Shown piece after piece: positions 8,099-16,314 of a DNA stretch of 64,000 nucleotides (position 1 is the stretch's first letter; each line of letters starts with the position of its first letter). Position numbers and translations under genes: made by a program. The stretch is from JABSSA01 sp039960995 (lineage in GTDB: Bacteria > Pseudomonadota > Alphaproteobacteria > Rhodobacterales > Rhodobacteraceae). The stretch covers positions 205,045-269,044 of the forward strand of contig JBDVKF010000075.1 of the NCBI GenBank assembly GCA_039960995.1, given 5' to 3'. Under the pieces are notes generated by a model. The model saw only the letters and a list, made by a program, of their open reading frames with translations, did no database searches and was not told the origin of the DNA.

Positions 8099-9181
8099 TT
8101 ACCCGATCCGAATACGTGGATTTAAATAGATGTAGCCGATGTCAGATATCAGCTGCGTCAAAAGAACAACGATGACCGAGACCACCGAAATAGCGAGCAA
8201 GAGTTCGATGTCATTGTTGCCTGCTGCCTGTACCAAAAGCCAACCAAACCCCTGGTAAGCGAATAGTGTTTCAACGATCACAACGCCATTTAGCAACCAA
8301 GGAATTTGCAGCATGATCACGGTAAAGGGCGCGATCAATGCGTTCCGCAAAGCATGTTTCAGAACGATATTGTGGAAACTTACGCCTTTCAGACGGGCCG
8401 TTCGGATATATTGTGCGGTCATGACTTCGGTCATGGATGCGCGAGTCATCCGTGCGACATAGCCCATGCCATACAGGGCGATCGTCACAACGGGCAGGGT
8501 GAAGTTCTTGAATGTTGCATCGCTCAGGGCACTTTTTGCGGACCCAACAAATAACGACTTTTCGATCCATCCCCATTCAACCAACAGCGGCGATAGTCCA
8601 AATTTGGTGGATGCCAACAAAGTAATGAAGATGACGCCAGACACATATTCCGGTGTCGCCGTGGTCGCGATGGAAAAGGTGGAAAGCGTTCGATCCAACC
8701 CCGAACCTTCGCGCATCCCGGCAAGAATACCAACAATCAACGCCATGGGTACCATGACCAAAAGAACCCATCCCATAAGCTTCGCCGTGTATCCAAGGTG
8801 TAGCCAGACTTTGGCGGTGACTTCCGCCTTGAACACCAGTGAATTCCCCCAATCGCCTTGCAAAACGCCGCAATAGGTTTCGCGCTCTTCAACAGGTGCA
8901 TTTTCAGCAAAACATTGTCCGGTTTCCAAACCGTCCTCTGTCGTGTTGGTCCAGCCCGGTGCCACACCAAGCCAGCGACCGTATTTGACCAACATATTGT
9001 CGGTATAGCCGCGCGCGGACAACCAAGTCTCAACCTGTTCTTCCGACATCCGAAAATTGCCCTGTGTTTTGGCCAGTTTCTCCAAGTTCGGATAGAGATT
9101 GGTCATGAAGAAGACGATGAAAGTCAAACATAATGCCGTCAGCAGCATGACCCCCAATCGTCGTAGAATAAATAGTCCCAT
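8099..9181 (-). CDS. ABC importer permease, DppB type
   Basis: First permease of the importer, 360 residues, with the N-terminal MGLFILRRLGVMLLT helix typical of DppB/OppB. A periplasmic insertion of about 90 residues ends in GDWGNSL, and the cytoplasmic EAA loop reads YIRTARLKGVSFHNIVLKHALRN (in two parts). The C-terminus NPRIRIG is family-like. It is the promoter-proximal gene of the unit; two palindromes lie 55-125 bp upstream. The solute-binding protein gene that often precedes such permeases is missing here. Confidence 0.93.
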   Translation of the reverse strand: MGLFILRRLGVMLLTALCLTFIVFFMTNLYPNLEKLAKTQGNFRMSEEQVETWLSARGYTDNMLVKYGRWLGVAPGWTNTTEDGLETGQCFAENAPVEERETYCGVLQGDWGNSLVFKAEVTAKVWLHLGYTAKLMGWVLLVMVPMALIVGILAGMREGSGLDRTLSTFSIATTATPEYVSGVIFITLLASTKFGLSPLLVEWGWIEKSLFVGSAKSALSDATFKNFTLPVVTIALYGMGYVARMTRASMTEVMTAQYIRTARLKGVSFHNIVLKHALRNALIAPFTVIMLQIPWLLNGVVIVETLFAYQGFGWLLVQAAGNNDIELLLAISVVSVIVVLLTQLISDIGYIYLNPRIRIG

Positions 9182-9235
9182 AATGTGCCCCTGTTGGAAG
9201 GCCTTTGCGGTTTAGTCGCATTTGGTGAATCTCGT

Positions 9236-9253
9236 TCTGTTCTTAAGAACAGA
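9236..9253. promoter_or_regulatory. Perfect 18-bp palindrome, candidate operator
   Basis: TCTGTTCTTAAGAACAGA is self-complementary over all 18 bases and ends 55 bp upstream of the first permease start. It shares its half-site with a second palindrome at 9291-9305. It may be a dimeric-regulator operator. On the + strand it is followed by a T-run, so a hairpin role is also possible. Confidence 0.5.
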
Positions 9254-9290
9254 CGCATTTTTTGATTTTATTTGCTGTCACCGGAACCGG

Positions 9291-9305
9291 TCTGTTTAAA
9301 ACAGA
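9291..9305. promoter_or_regulatory. Second palindrome with the same half-site
   Basis: TCTGTTT-A-AAACAGA forms 7-bp arms around one central base, centred about 53 bp from the first palindrome (roughly five helical turns). The repeated half-site supports a shared binding protein rather than chance. Confidence 0.45.
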
Positions 9306-9554
9306 CGATCGGGTTTCGCTGCGTTTTGCCCCCCTTGGCATCCCCTTAGGCGGTCACTTGTGCGTCCGCGTCGAGTTTTCGTTGCTCCCTTTATGAGGCT
9401 ATGAGGACCGGAAAGAGGGCGTACGTCAACGTCGGACAACGAAACTTCGTGTTTTAATTGCGTCTTAGGGCGTCGTTTTGTGCCGTTTGTAAAGATCAAG
9501 GGATCGATGACGGGTCAATCACCAAGGCGAGTACTCGTTTTGGTTGTTTTATTA

Positions 9555-10433
9555 CTATTGCAATTCGGATGCCGTGACCCATTCCCAATCAGGCATACGG
9601 GCGCGAAACCATGTGCGCTGGCGCTTTGCGTATTGGCGGGTGGCGATGCTTGCGGCTTCGGCGGCTGCGTCTTTATTTAGTTGACCGTTCAGAACAGCGC
9701 GACATTGATCAACACCAATCGCGCGGAAAGCGGGCAGGGCGGGGTTGTACCGGTCTTCCATTTGGGCAACCTCTTCCAAAGCGCCCTGATCCAACATGGA
9801 TGAAAATCGTGTTTCGATTCGCGGGTTTAACCAATCCTTTGGTGCGTCCATGACGATCTTCACTAAATGATCGCCTGACAAAAGCGGCTTCGATTTATTA
9901 GACTGCCATTCGTGCAAGGGACGGCCAGTTGCGTGTTCAACCTCCCAGGCGCGTTGAACGCGGGCCCGGTTGGCTTGGTCAAGCCCGTTCAACGTTGTTT
10001 TGGACACGCCATCGCGCAATGCATCCAAAGTTAGGCCGTCAGCCTGGTCGCGTATTTCTAACGAAACCGATGGAATATTGGATAATCCTTCGGTAATCGC
10101 GGAAAAATACAAGCCTGTTCCACCGACGATGATTGGGCGCGTGCCAGATTTCAAGATATGTTCGACATCATGCAACCAATGCCCAACAGAATATTCGGCG
10201 TCATAGGCCACATGACCATAAAGCGCATGTGGCGCGCGCGCTTCTTCTTTCACCGATGGGCGGGCTGAGAGGATGCGCCAGCATGCGTATACCTGACTGG
10301 CATCCGCATTGATCACCGTGCCGCCTTGTGATTCTGCCAGCGCCAAAGCCAAGGCAGATTTACCGCTGGCAGTGGGTCCAGCGATAAATACCGGGGCATC
10401 TGGCGAAATCTTTTGCAAAAGGGTGTGGATCAT
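9555..10433 (-). CDS. miaA: tRNA dimethylallyltransferase
   Basis: Adds a dimethylallyl group to A37 of tRNAs that read codons starting with U. The 292 residues show the P-loop GPTASGKSALA (19-29), the NADASQVY motif (about 41-48), the GGTGLYF motif and the C-terminal AIGVDQCRAVLNG segment followed by the Arg/Lys-rich TRQYAKRQRTWFR motif. It diverges from pyrH across a 76-bp gap. The dimethylallyl donor comes from the pathway to which dxr, also in this window, contributes. Confidence 0.96.
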   Translation of the reverse strand: MIHTLLQKISPDAPVFIAGPTASGKSALALALAESQGGTVINADASQVYACWRILSARPSVKEEARAPHALYGHVAYDAEYSVGHWLHDVEHILKSGTRPIIVGGTGLYFSAITEGLSNIPSVSLEIRDQADGLTLDALRDGVSKTTLNGLDQANRARVQRAWEVEHATGRPLHEWQSNKSKPLLSGDHLVKIVMDAPKDWLNPRIETRFSSMLDQGALEEVAQMEDRYNPALPAFRAIGVDQCRAVLNGQLNKDAAAEAASIATRQYAKRQRTWFRARMPDWEWVTASELQ

Positions 10434-10509
10434 TGGGTTAATCGCATTGAACTCGGTTCCATTTTAGGACAGTTTGCGCGCGATTGCGACCATAGCCTGG
10501 GGGCCACAC

Positions 10510-11232
10510 ATGACCGAGACGGATTCAACCTTCAACCGCGTCATGCTTAAGATTTCCGGAGAAGCCTTAATGGGCGATCAGGGATTTGGCCTGCACCCGC
10601 CCACGGTCCAACGCATCGCTCAAGAAGTCAAAGCCGTTCACGACCTTGGGGTGGAGATCTGTATGGTGATTGGCGGGGGTAACATATTCCGCGGATTGCA
10701 GGGCTCTGCGCAGGGGATGGAACGCACGACGGCTGATTACATGGGAATGTTGGCAACTGTCATGAACGCTTTGGGGATGCAGAGCGCTTTGGAAGATTGC
10801 GGTATCCACACGCGGGTCATTTCGGCCATTCGGATGGATGAAGTGGCTGAACCCTACATTCGCCGCCGCGCCGTACGCCACCTTGAAAAGAAACGGGTCT
10901 GCATTTTCGCCGCTGGTACAGGCAATCCATATTTCACAACAGACACTGCTGCAGCATTGCGCGCCTCAGAAATGGCATGCGAAGCCATTTTCATGGGCAA
11001 GCAGGTCGACGGTATTTACGACAGTGATCCGAAACAGAACCCAGATGCCGTGCATTACGATCGCATCACCTATGATGAAGTGCTTCAAAAGAACCTAAAG
11101 GTTATGGATGCATCCGCCATCGCATTGACGCGTGACAACAAGATGCCGTTGATTGTCTTTTCGCTTGATGAACCTGGCGGTTTCTGTGGCGTTCTTGCAG
11201 GACGCGGTAAATGCACACGTGTGACCAACTGA
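10510..11232 (+). CDS. pyrH: UMP kinase
   Basis: Phosphorylates UMP to UDP for pyrimidine nucleotide supply. The protein is 240 residues from ATG 10510, chosen because GGGGG lies about 8 nt upstream and the product then matches the family; an in-frame start at 10474 adds 12 unlikely residues. Motifs: LKISGEALMG, VIGGGNIFRG, TADYMGMLATVMNA, TGNPYFTTDTAAALRA and KQVDGIYDSDP. First gene of the long envelope cluster and followed by frr, the standard bacterial order. Confidence 0.97.
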   Translation: MTETDSTFNRVMLKISGEALMGDQGFGLHPPTVQRIAQEVKAVHDLGVEICMVIGGGNIFRGLQGSAQGMERTTADYMGMLATVMNALGMQSALEDCGIHTRVISAIRMDEVAEPYIRRRAVRHLEKKRVCIFAAGTGNPYFTTDTAAALRASEMACEAIFMGKQVDGIYDSDPKQNPDAVHYDRITYDEVLQKNLKVMDASAIALTRDNKMPLIVFSLDEPGGFCGVLAGRGKCTRVTN

Positions 11233-11324
11233 TCGAATTTACGCAGGTCTTTGCTAAATACTGGCAAGCTCTATACAAATCGATAGCCGCACGCCTATAA
11301 ACAGCACAAAGAAGGGAGGCACCC

Positions 11325-11888
11325 ATGTCTGAAGAATTTATGCTTGATACAGATGACTTACAGCGTCGGATGGATGGCGCGATTGCCAATCTTCGCACTG
11401 AATTTGCGTCATTGCGCACGGGGCGCGCTTCGTCATCGATGTTGGATCCGGTGATGGTCGACGCATATGGACAACCCACCCCAATCAATCAAGTGGGGAC
11501 GGTAAATGTACCTGAACCGCGCATGGTCACGGTGAATGTCTGGGACAAAACGATGGTGGCGAAGGTCGAAAAGGCTATTCGTGAAAGTGGGCTAGGGATT
11601 AACCCTCAGCTTAACGGAACAATCATCATGTTGCCTATTCCTGAGCTAAACGAAGAACGTCGGCGCGAGCTTGGAAAAGTGGCCGGCAATTATGCCGAAA
11701 ACGCGCGTGTTTCGATTCGTAACGTCCGGAGGGATGGAATGGATCAGATTAAAAAAGCCAAAGCGGACGGGATGTCGGAAGACGACCAAAAGCTTTGGGA
11801 ATCCGAAGTTCAAGATATGACCGATCAATATATCAAGAACGTGGATAGCGCCTTGGAAACCAAACAAGGTGAAATCATGCAGGTGTAA
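11325..11888 (+). CDS. frr: Ribosome recycling factor
   Basis: Splits post-termination ribosomes together with EF-G. The 187-residue protein shows the family hallmarks: LRTGRASSSMLDPVMVDAYG, PINQVGTVNVPEPRM, ESGLGINPQLNGT, the hinge region and RVSIRNVRRDGMDQIKK. AAGGGAGG before the ATG is a strong ribosome site. It lies 92 nt after pyrH and 58 nt before uppS. Confidence 0.97.
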   Translation: MSEEFMLDTDDLQRRMDGAIANLRTEFASLRTGRASSSMLDPVMVDAYGQPTPINQVGTVNVPEPRMVTVNVWDKTMVAKVEKAIRESGLGINPQLNGTIIMLPIPELNEERRRELGKVAGNYAENARVSIRNVRRDGMDQIKKAKADGMSEDDQKLWESEVQDMTDQYIKNVDSALETKQGEIMQV

Positions 11889-11946
11889 CCTGCATCGGTT
11901 CCAAATATGTCCCAAAATAAAGGAACAGCCCATCCCGCGTGATCCC

Positions 11947-12660
11947 ATGCATATTGAAAGCGGCCCACGCCATGTGGCTATCATCATGGACGGCAATGGT
12001 CGTTGGGCGACGCAACGTGGACGCCCACGTTTGTTTGGGCACCATGCAGGGGCGCGACGCGTTCGGGAAATCGTGGAAACATGCCCGGATATTGGCGTGG
12101 AATATCTGACGATCTTTGCGTTTTCGACAGAAAACTGGAAACGCACTCAGGTCGAAGTTGCCGGATTGATGAGCCTGTTTCGCCGTTACATCACACGCGA
12201 AGCACGTTCGCTGATGCAAGAAGGCGTTCGGGTCCGGTTCATCGGGGATCGCGTGCGGCTGGACGATAAATTGCGCGTTTTGATGGATGAATTGGAAAAG
12301 ATGACGTCGCACAACACGCGGGTGCATCTGACAATCGCGTTAAATTACGGTGGACGTGATGAGGTTGCGCGTGCAACCAAACGTTTGGCCGAGGATGTTG
12401 CCGAGGGGCGTTTGGCTCCTGAATTGGTAGATGAAGAAACACTTCCAAAGTATTTAGATACTTGCGTTTTACCTGATCCAGATCTTGTTATTCGTACCAG
12501 CGGAGAGGCGCGTATTTCCAATTTCCTGCTTTGGCAGTCCGCTTATGCCGAATATGAATTTGTCGACACTTTGTGGCCTGACTTTTCGCGTGAAGAATTT
12601 ACCGAACTGTGTACGGCTTATGGCGCGCGCGATCGTCGGTATGGGGGCGTACGCGCATGA
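11947..12660 (+). CDS. uppS: Undecaprenyl diphosphate synthase
   Basis: Condenses isopentenyl diphosphate units onto farnesyl diphosphate to form the C55 carrier lipid for peptidoglycan and LPS. From ATG 11947 the product is 237 residues. Catalytic Asp in IIMDGNGRWA (Asp 18), then HHAGARRVREIV, FAFSTENWKR, ALNYGGRDE and the late RTSGEARISNFLLWQSAYAE followed by DTLWPDF. The stop overlaps the cdsA start as ATGA. Confidence 0.96.
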   Translation: MHIESGPRHVAIIMDGNGRWATQRGRPRLFGHHAGARRVREIVETCPDIGVEYLTIFAFSTENWKRTQVEVAGLMSLFRRYITREARSLMQEGVRVRFIGDRVRLDDKLRVLMDELEKMTSHNTRVHLTIALNYGGRDEVARATKRLAEDVAEGRLAPELVDEETLPKYLDTCVLPDPDLVIRTSGEARISNFLLWQSAYAEYEFVDTLWPDFSREEFTELCTAYGARDRRYGGVRA

Positions 12661-13442
12661 GCGACAGATGGTCTGACCTGGCTGCGCGCCTAGGGTCAGC
12701 GGCGATAATGGCAATTGTCGGGCTGTGGGGCATTTGGGTTGGCGGTCACATCTTTCATTTGATGGTCGCGATCATCACTGGTCTGATGGTGTGGGAATTG
12801 GTGCGTATGCTCATGCCACGCAACGAACCCATGACGCTTCAGTTGGGCGTTTTGGCCGGTGTCGCAAGTCTGATCGCGATTTATTTGCCTACTGGACTTG
12901 CCTTGCTGTTGTTGCTTGTGCCCGGTTTGATTGGATTTCTTCGGATTGATAAAGATCGCACATTGTACTTGGTTTTTGGTGTTTTGATCCTTTTGGCTGG
13001 CTTTGAGATGATGTTCATTCGGGACAATCTGGGCTTTGGCTGGATGGGATGGCTGGTTCTTGTTGTTATTGCGACGGATGTTTTGGGCTATTTCGCAGGG
13101 CGCATCATCGGTGGCCCGAAATTTTGGCCCGCTGTCAGTCCAAAGAAAACGTGGTCCGGCACGGCAGGGGGCTGGATCGGAGCAGCAATCGTTGGTGCGA
13201 TTTTTGCGGCCAATACATCAGTCATGCTGCAGGTGGTTTGTGTGTCTATTGCTGTTTCCATGGCAAGCCAAATGGGCGACGTCGCAGAAAGCGCGATCAA
13301 ACGTCGGATGGGCGTGAAGGATTCCAGCAATCTTATTCCCGGACATGGTGGAGTTCTGGATCGTTTTGATGGGATGCTTGGGGCTTCGGTGTTTTTGTTG
13401 ATCATTGGTCAACTTATTGGTTTTCCGCCGGGGCTAAACTAA
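12657..13442 (+). CDS. cdsA: Phosphatidate cytidylyltransferase
   Basis: Makes CDP-diacylglycerol from phosphatidate and CTP in the inner membrane, the entry to phospholipid synthesis. The start is the ATG that overlaps the uppS stop (ATGA); the product has 261 residues with about six or more membrane segments. The C-terminal CDP-OH signature is visible as VAESAIKRRMGVKDSSNLIP followed by GHGGVLDRFDGML. One nucleotide separates the stop from dxr. Confidence 0.95.
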   Translation: MSDRWSDLAARLGSAAIMAIVGLWGIWVGGHIFHLMVAIITGLMVWELVRMLMPRNEPMTLQLGVLAGVASLIAIYLPTGLALLLLLVPGLIGFLRIDKDRTLYLVFGVLILLAGFEMMFIRDNLGFGWMGWLVLVVIATDVLGYFAGRIIGGPKFWPAVSPKKTWSGTAGGWIGAAIVGAIFAANTSVMLQVVCVSIAVSMASQMGDVAESAIKRRMGVKDSSNLIPGHGGVLDRFDGMLGASVFLLIIGQLIGFPPGLN

Positions 13443-13443
13443 T

Positions 13444-14613
13444 ATGCCTCGCCGCATTTCGATCTTTGGCGCGACCGGTTCAATCGGTCAAAACACGATT
13501 GATCTGATCTTGCGTGATTTGGATCGTTACGAGGTCGTCGCGCTTAGCGGGGCGGGTAACATCGCGCAACTGGCCAAGGACGCAAAAGCCTTACGCGCTG
13601 AAATTGCAATTACAGCAGACGAACATCGATTGGACGACCTGCGTGCGGCTTTGGCTGGAACGGACGTGAAAGCTGCAGCTGGATCCACTGCTTTGGTTGA
13701 GGCCGCGGCGCAATCCGCAGATTGGGTTATGTCCGCAATTGTTGGCGCTGCTGGATTGGCGCCAAGTTTAACCGCACTGAAACAAGGCGCAACTTTGGCG
13801 CTGGCCAACAAGGAAACGTTGGTTTGTGCGGGGGCGTTGGCGTTGGACACAGCAAAGCGTCATGGTGGAACATTGCTGCCAGTCGACAGTGAACATTCCG
13901 CGGTGTTTCAAGCGCTGCAAGGCGAAGATATCCAAGCGGTTGAGCGTGTGATAATCACTGCGTCCGGTGGGGCCTTTCGGGATTGGCCGCTTGATGAATT
14001 GCAGAATGCGACGCCTGCTCAGGCGTCTTTGCATCCCAATTGGAATATGGGCCAGCGTATTACAATCGACAGCGCGTCCATGTTCAATAAGGCGCTGGAG
14101 CTTATTGAAACAAAAGAATATTTCGACGTGTCTCCATCGCGGATCGAAGTTTTGGTTCATCCAGAATCAATGATGCATGCCATTGTTGGGTTTCAGGATG
14201 GTGCGTTGATGGCACATATGGGGCCGCCTGATATGCGCCATGCCATCGGATATGCGCTGCATTATCCAAAAAGACGCAAACTACCGGTTGAACGGTTGGA
14301 TTTCGCGAAATTGGGACAACTTACATTTCGTGCACCTGATGAAGTGCGATGGCCAGCGTTAAGGTTGGCACGCGAGGTGATGGAAGCGGGCGGATTGACC
14401 GGCGCGATCTTTAATGCGGCGAAAGAAACTGCACTAGATGGGTTTATCGCGGGCCACATTCGGTTTACCGAAATGGCAGAAGTTGTTGAAGCGACCCTTT
14501 CGTTAACCAATATCGAACAAAATGATGCCGCAATGACACTTGATAACGTGCTGCGTGTGGACCATTTCACACGTGAGGCGACCCGGCAGATCATAGAAAA
14601 GAAGGCAGACTAA
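13444..14613 (+). CDS. dxr: 1-deoxy-D-xylulose 5-phosphate reductoisomerase
   Basis: Second step of the non-mevalonate isoprenoid pathway: NADPH-dependent conversion of DXP to methylerythritol phosphate. The 389 residues begin with the nucleotide-binding IFGATGSIGQNTIDL. Metal and substrate motifs follow: LANKETLVCAG, PVDSEHSAVFQ, ITASGGAFRDWP, NWNMGQRITIDSASMFNKALE and VHPESMMHAIV. Packed between cdsA and rseP. Confidence 0.97.
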   Translation: MPRRISIFGATGSIGQNTIDLILRDLDRYEVVALSGAGNIAQLAKDAKALRAEIAITADEHRLDDLRAALAGTDVKAAAGSTALVEAAAQSADWVMSAIVGAAGLAPSLTALKQGATLALANKETLVCAGALALDTAKRHGGTLLPVDSEHSAVFQALQGEDIQAVERVIITASGGAFRDWPLDELQNATPAQASLHPNWNMGQRITIDSASMFNKALELIETKEYFDVSPSRIEVLVHPESMMHAIVGFQDGALMAHMGPPDMRHAIGYALHYPKRRKLPVERLDFAKLGQLTFRAPDEVRWPALRLAREVMEAGGLTGAIFNAAKETALDGFIAGHIRFTEMAEVVEATLSLTNIEQNDAAMTLDNVLRVDHFTREATRQIIEKKAD

Positions 14614-14617
14614 ACTC

Positions 14618-15967
14618 GTGGATCTATTGTCTTTAATCCCGGCCTTTGGTGGCTTCCTTTGGACTATTGTGGCCTTTGTTGTCGCGCTCAGCGTGATCGT
14701 CGCGATCCATGAATATGGGCATTACATCGTCGGGCGATGGTCTGGCATTCATGCGGATGTTTTTTCCGTCGGGTTTGGTCCTGTGTTGTGGTCGCGTCAC
14801 GATAAACGTGGCACTCAATGGCAGATCGCTGCCTTGCCCTTTGGCGGTTACGTGAAATTCGCAGGCGACGCTAACGCGGCTTCGGGCAAGGACGAAGACG
14901 CGATGCAAGCTGCATCAGATGACCCCGAAGCGTTGCGACGCACGATGCACGGTGCGCCATTATGGGCGCGTGCGGCGACCGTCGCGGCGGGCCCTGTGTT
15001 CAATTTCATCCTATCGATCCTTGTGTTTTCGATCATTGGATACAGCACAGGCATCGTGCGGGATCCGTTGACTGTCGGTGATTTGCGACCTTTGCCGAAT
15101 GAGGTGAATGAGTTGCGCAGCGGTGATATCGTTCTGGAAATCCAAGGGCAGCCATTGCCAAATCGAGATGATCCAAGCTTTTCGGATATTATAAGCGACC
15201 TGCCGATCAATGCATCGTTGGATTATACCGTCGACCGCGATGGATCGCGAACGGTTGTTCAAGGTCCGTATTTTCAACCACCTTTGATACAATCATTGTC
15301 TCCCCAAAGTGCGGCTATATCCGCAGATCTTGAACGGGGGGATGTCATTGTTGGAATCGATGGCGTTGCGATCGTGGCCTTTAAAGAGCTCAAAGAAGCC
15401 GTCGAATCGTCCGATGGGCGTGCATTGAATTTAGATGTCTGGCGCGATGGTGACGTTTTGGAAAAAACCCTGACACCGCGTCGTACAGATGAACCGACAG
15501 CGGATGGCAGTTTTCAAACTGTTTGGCGCATCGGCATTGGCGGTGGAAACGCATTCGATCCGGCGCGGGAATCACCTGGTTTTGGTCAGGCTTTGACCGG
15601 CGGAATGGCGCAGACGTGGCGCATAATCGACGGATCCGTTACCGGACTCAGCAGTATGATCACTGGAAAGATCAGCACGTGTAATTTGTCTGGCCCGATT
15701 GGTATTGCGCAAACTGCAGGGCAAATGGCCAGCCAAGGTACGACGTCGTTCATCTGGTTGATTGCGGTTTTGTCCACAGCCGTTGGATTTTTAAACCTCT
15801 TTCCGATACCTGCATTGGATGGCGGGCACCTTGTTTTTTACGCTTATGAGGCTGTGACCGGACGTCCGCCCAGTGATGGGGCTTTGCGGTTTTTAATGAC
15901 GCTCGGCTTGGTGATGGTGCTTGCGCTCATGATATTTGCCACAGGAACGGACTTGTTCTGCCCTTAA
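14618..15967 (+). CDS. rseP: RIP-family site-2 zinc metalloprotease
   Basis: Intramembrane protease that clips transmembrane segments such as anti-sigma factors and signal-peptide remnants. Starts at GTG 14618, 4 nt after dxr; 449 residues. The first membrane helix carries the zinc site HEYGH (31-35). Two PDZ domains span about 130-310. The third zinc ligand lies in NLFPIPALDGGHL (about 393-405). Position between dxr and bamA is conserved in proteobacteria and suits its role in envelope stress control. Confidence 0.96.
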   Translation: MDLLSLIPAFGGFLWTIVAFVVALSVIVAIHEYGHYIVGRWSGIHADVFSVGFGPVLWSRHDKRGTQWQIAALPFGGYVKFAGDANAASGKDEDAMQAASDDPEALRRTMHGAPLWARAATVAAGPVFNFILSILVFSIIGYSTGIVRDPLTVGDLRPLPNEVNELRSGDIVLEIQGQPLPNRDDPSFSDIISDLPINASLDYTVDRDGSRTVVQGPYFQPPLIQSLSPQSAAISADLERGDVIVGIDGVAIVAFKELKEAVESSDGRALNLDVWRDGDVLEKTLTPRRTDEPTADGSFQTVWRIGIGGGNAFDPARESPGFGQALTGGMAQTWRIIDGSVTGLSSMITGKISTCNLSGPIGIAQTAGQMASQGTTSFIWLIAVLSTAVGFLNLFPIPALDGGHLVFYAYEAVTGRPPSDGALRFLMTLGLVMVLALMIFATGTDLFCP

Positions 15968-16061
15968 ACCTATGAGGGAATTCTGCCTCAGTGATGCCAC
16001 ACTTCGTCAAATTACTGCCGTATAGCATCAATATATTCTTTGGCGAAAAAGAGGTAATACC

Positions 16062-16193
16062 ATGCAAACGTTTGAAAACGGATACCGTGCCTTCGGATTA
16101 TTGATGTCCCTGAATTGGGACCGCGCGCTATATTTCGCAACAATTGCCACTGCTTTGGCCTTTGGGGCGTATATCGGAAAAATCATCTCGTAA
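16062..16193 (+). CDS. Small membrane protein between rseP and bamA (43 aa)
   Basis: The ATG at 16062 follows AAAGAGGTAATACC, a strong ribosome site, and the frame runs to TAA 16191-16193, giving 43 residues. The N-terminal 20 residues are mixed (MQTFENGYRAFGLLMSLNWD). A single hydrophobic segment follows (RALYFAATIATALAFGAYIG), then a KIIS tail. A Rho-independent terminator lies 26 nt after the stop. The gene is too short for most gene finders. Function unknown; a single-span envelope peptide is my inference. Confidence 0.75.
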   Translation: MQTFENGYRAFGLLMSLNWDRALYFATIATALAFGAYIGKIIS

Positions 16194-16219
16194 ATCCGAC
16201 ATCAGTGAGTCCATCTTGC

Positions 16220-16245
16220 AACCCCGCGAAAGTGGGGTTTTTGTC
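16220..16245 (+). terminator. Rho-independent terminator after the small membrane protein
   Basis: AACCCCGC-GAAA-GTGGGGTT forms an 8-bp stem (one G-T pair) capped by a GNRA tetraloop and runs into a T-rich tract. It ends the pyrH-to-small-protein transcription unit and separates it from bamA. Confidence 0.85.
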
Positions 16246-16247
16246 TT

Positions 16248-16276
16248 TTGACAAGCCCGCATAAAGCGTTTACGCA
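16248..16276 (+). promoter_or_regulatory. Candidate bamA promoter
   Basis: A perfect TTGACA at 16248-16253 lies 17 nt from a weak TACGCA at 16271-16276, just after the terminator and 39 nt before bamA. The -35 is convincing, the -10 is not. Confidence 0.35.
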
Positions 16277-16314
16277 CTAAGACTACATATTGATGTTAGA
16301 TGTGAGGCAATCGC

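Larger units (their letters stand above)
9182..9554. other. Gap upstream of the ABC importer, no convincing gene
   Basis: These 373 bp hold no ORF with coding character. I see two palindromes sharing the half-site TCTGTT, near the importer start, and an imperfect long inverted repeat (arms at about 9370-9382 and 9437-9449, 11 of 13 bases matching). A solute-binding protein gene might be expected here but no remnant is recognisable. Confidence 0.5.

Noticed and set aside
9296..9499. Minus-strand ORF of 67 codons upstream of the ABC permease
   Set aside because: Composition is Arg/Thr-rich without any fold-like pattern, no ribosome site, and it runs into the second palindrome.
9480..9680. Plus-strand ORF of 66 codons with a hydrophobic, lipoprotein-like start
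   Set aside because: Its second half is antisense to the conserved C-terminus of miaA, it has no good ribosome site, and its tail is typical shadow sequence rich in Cys and Gly.
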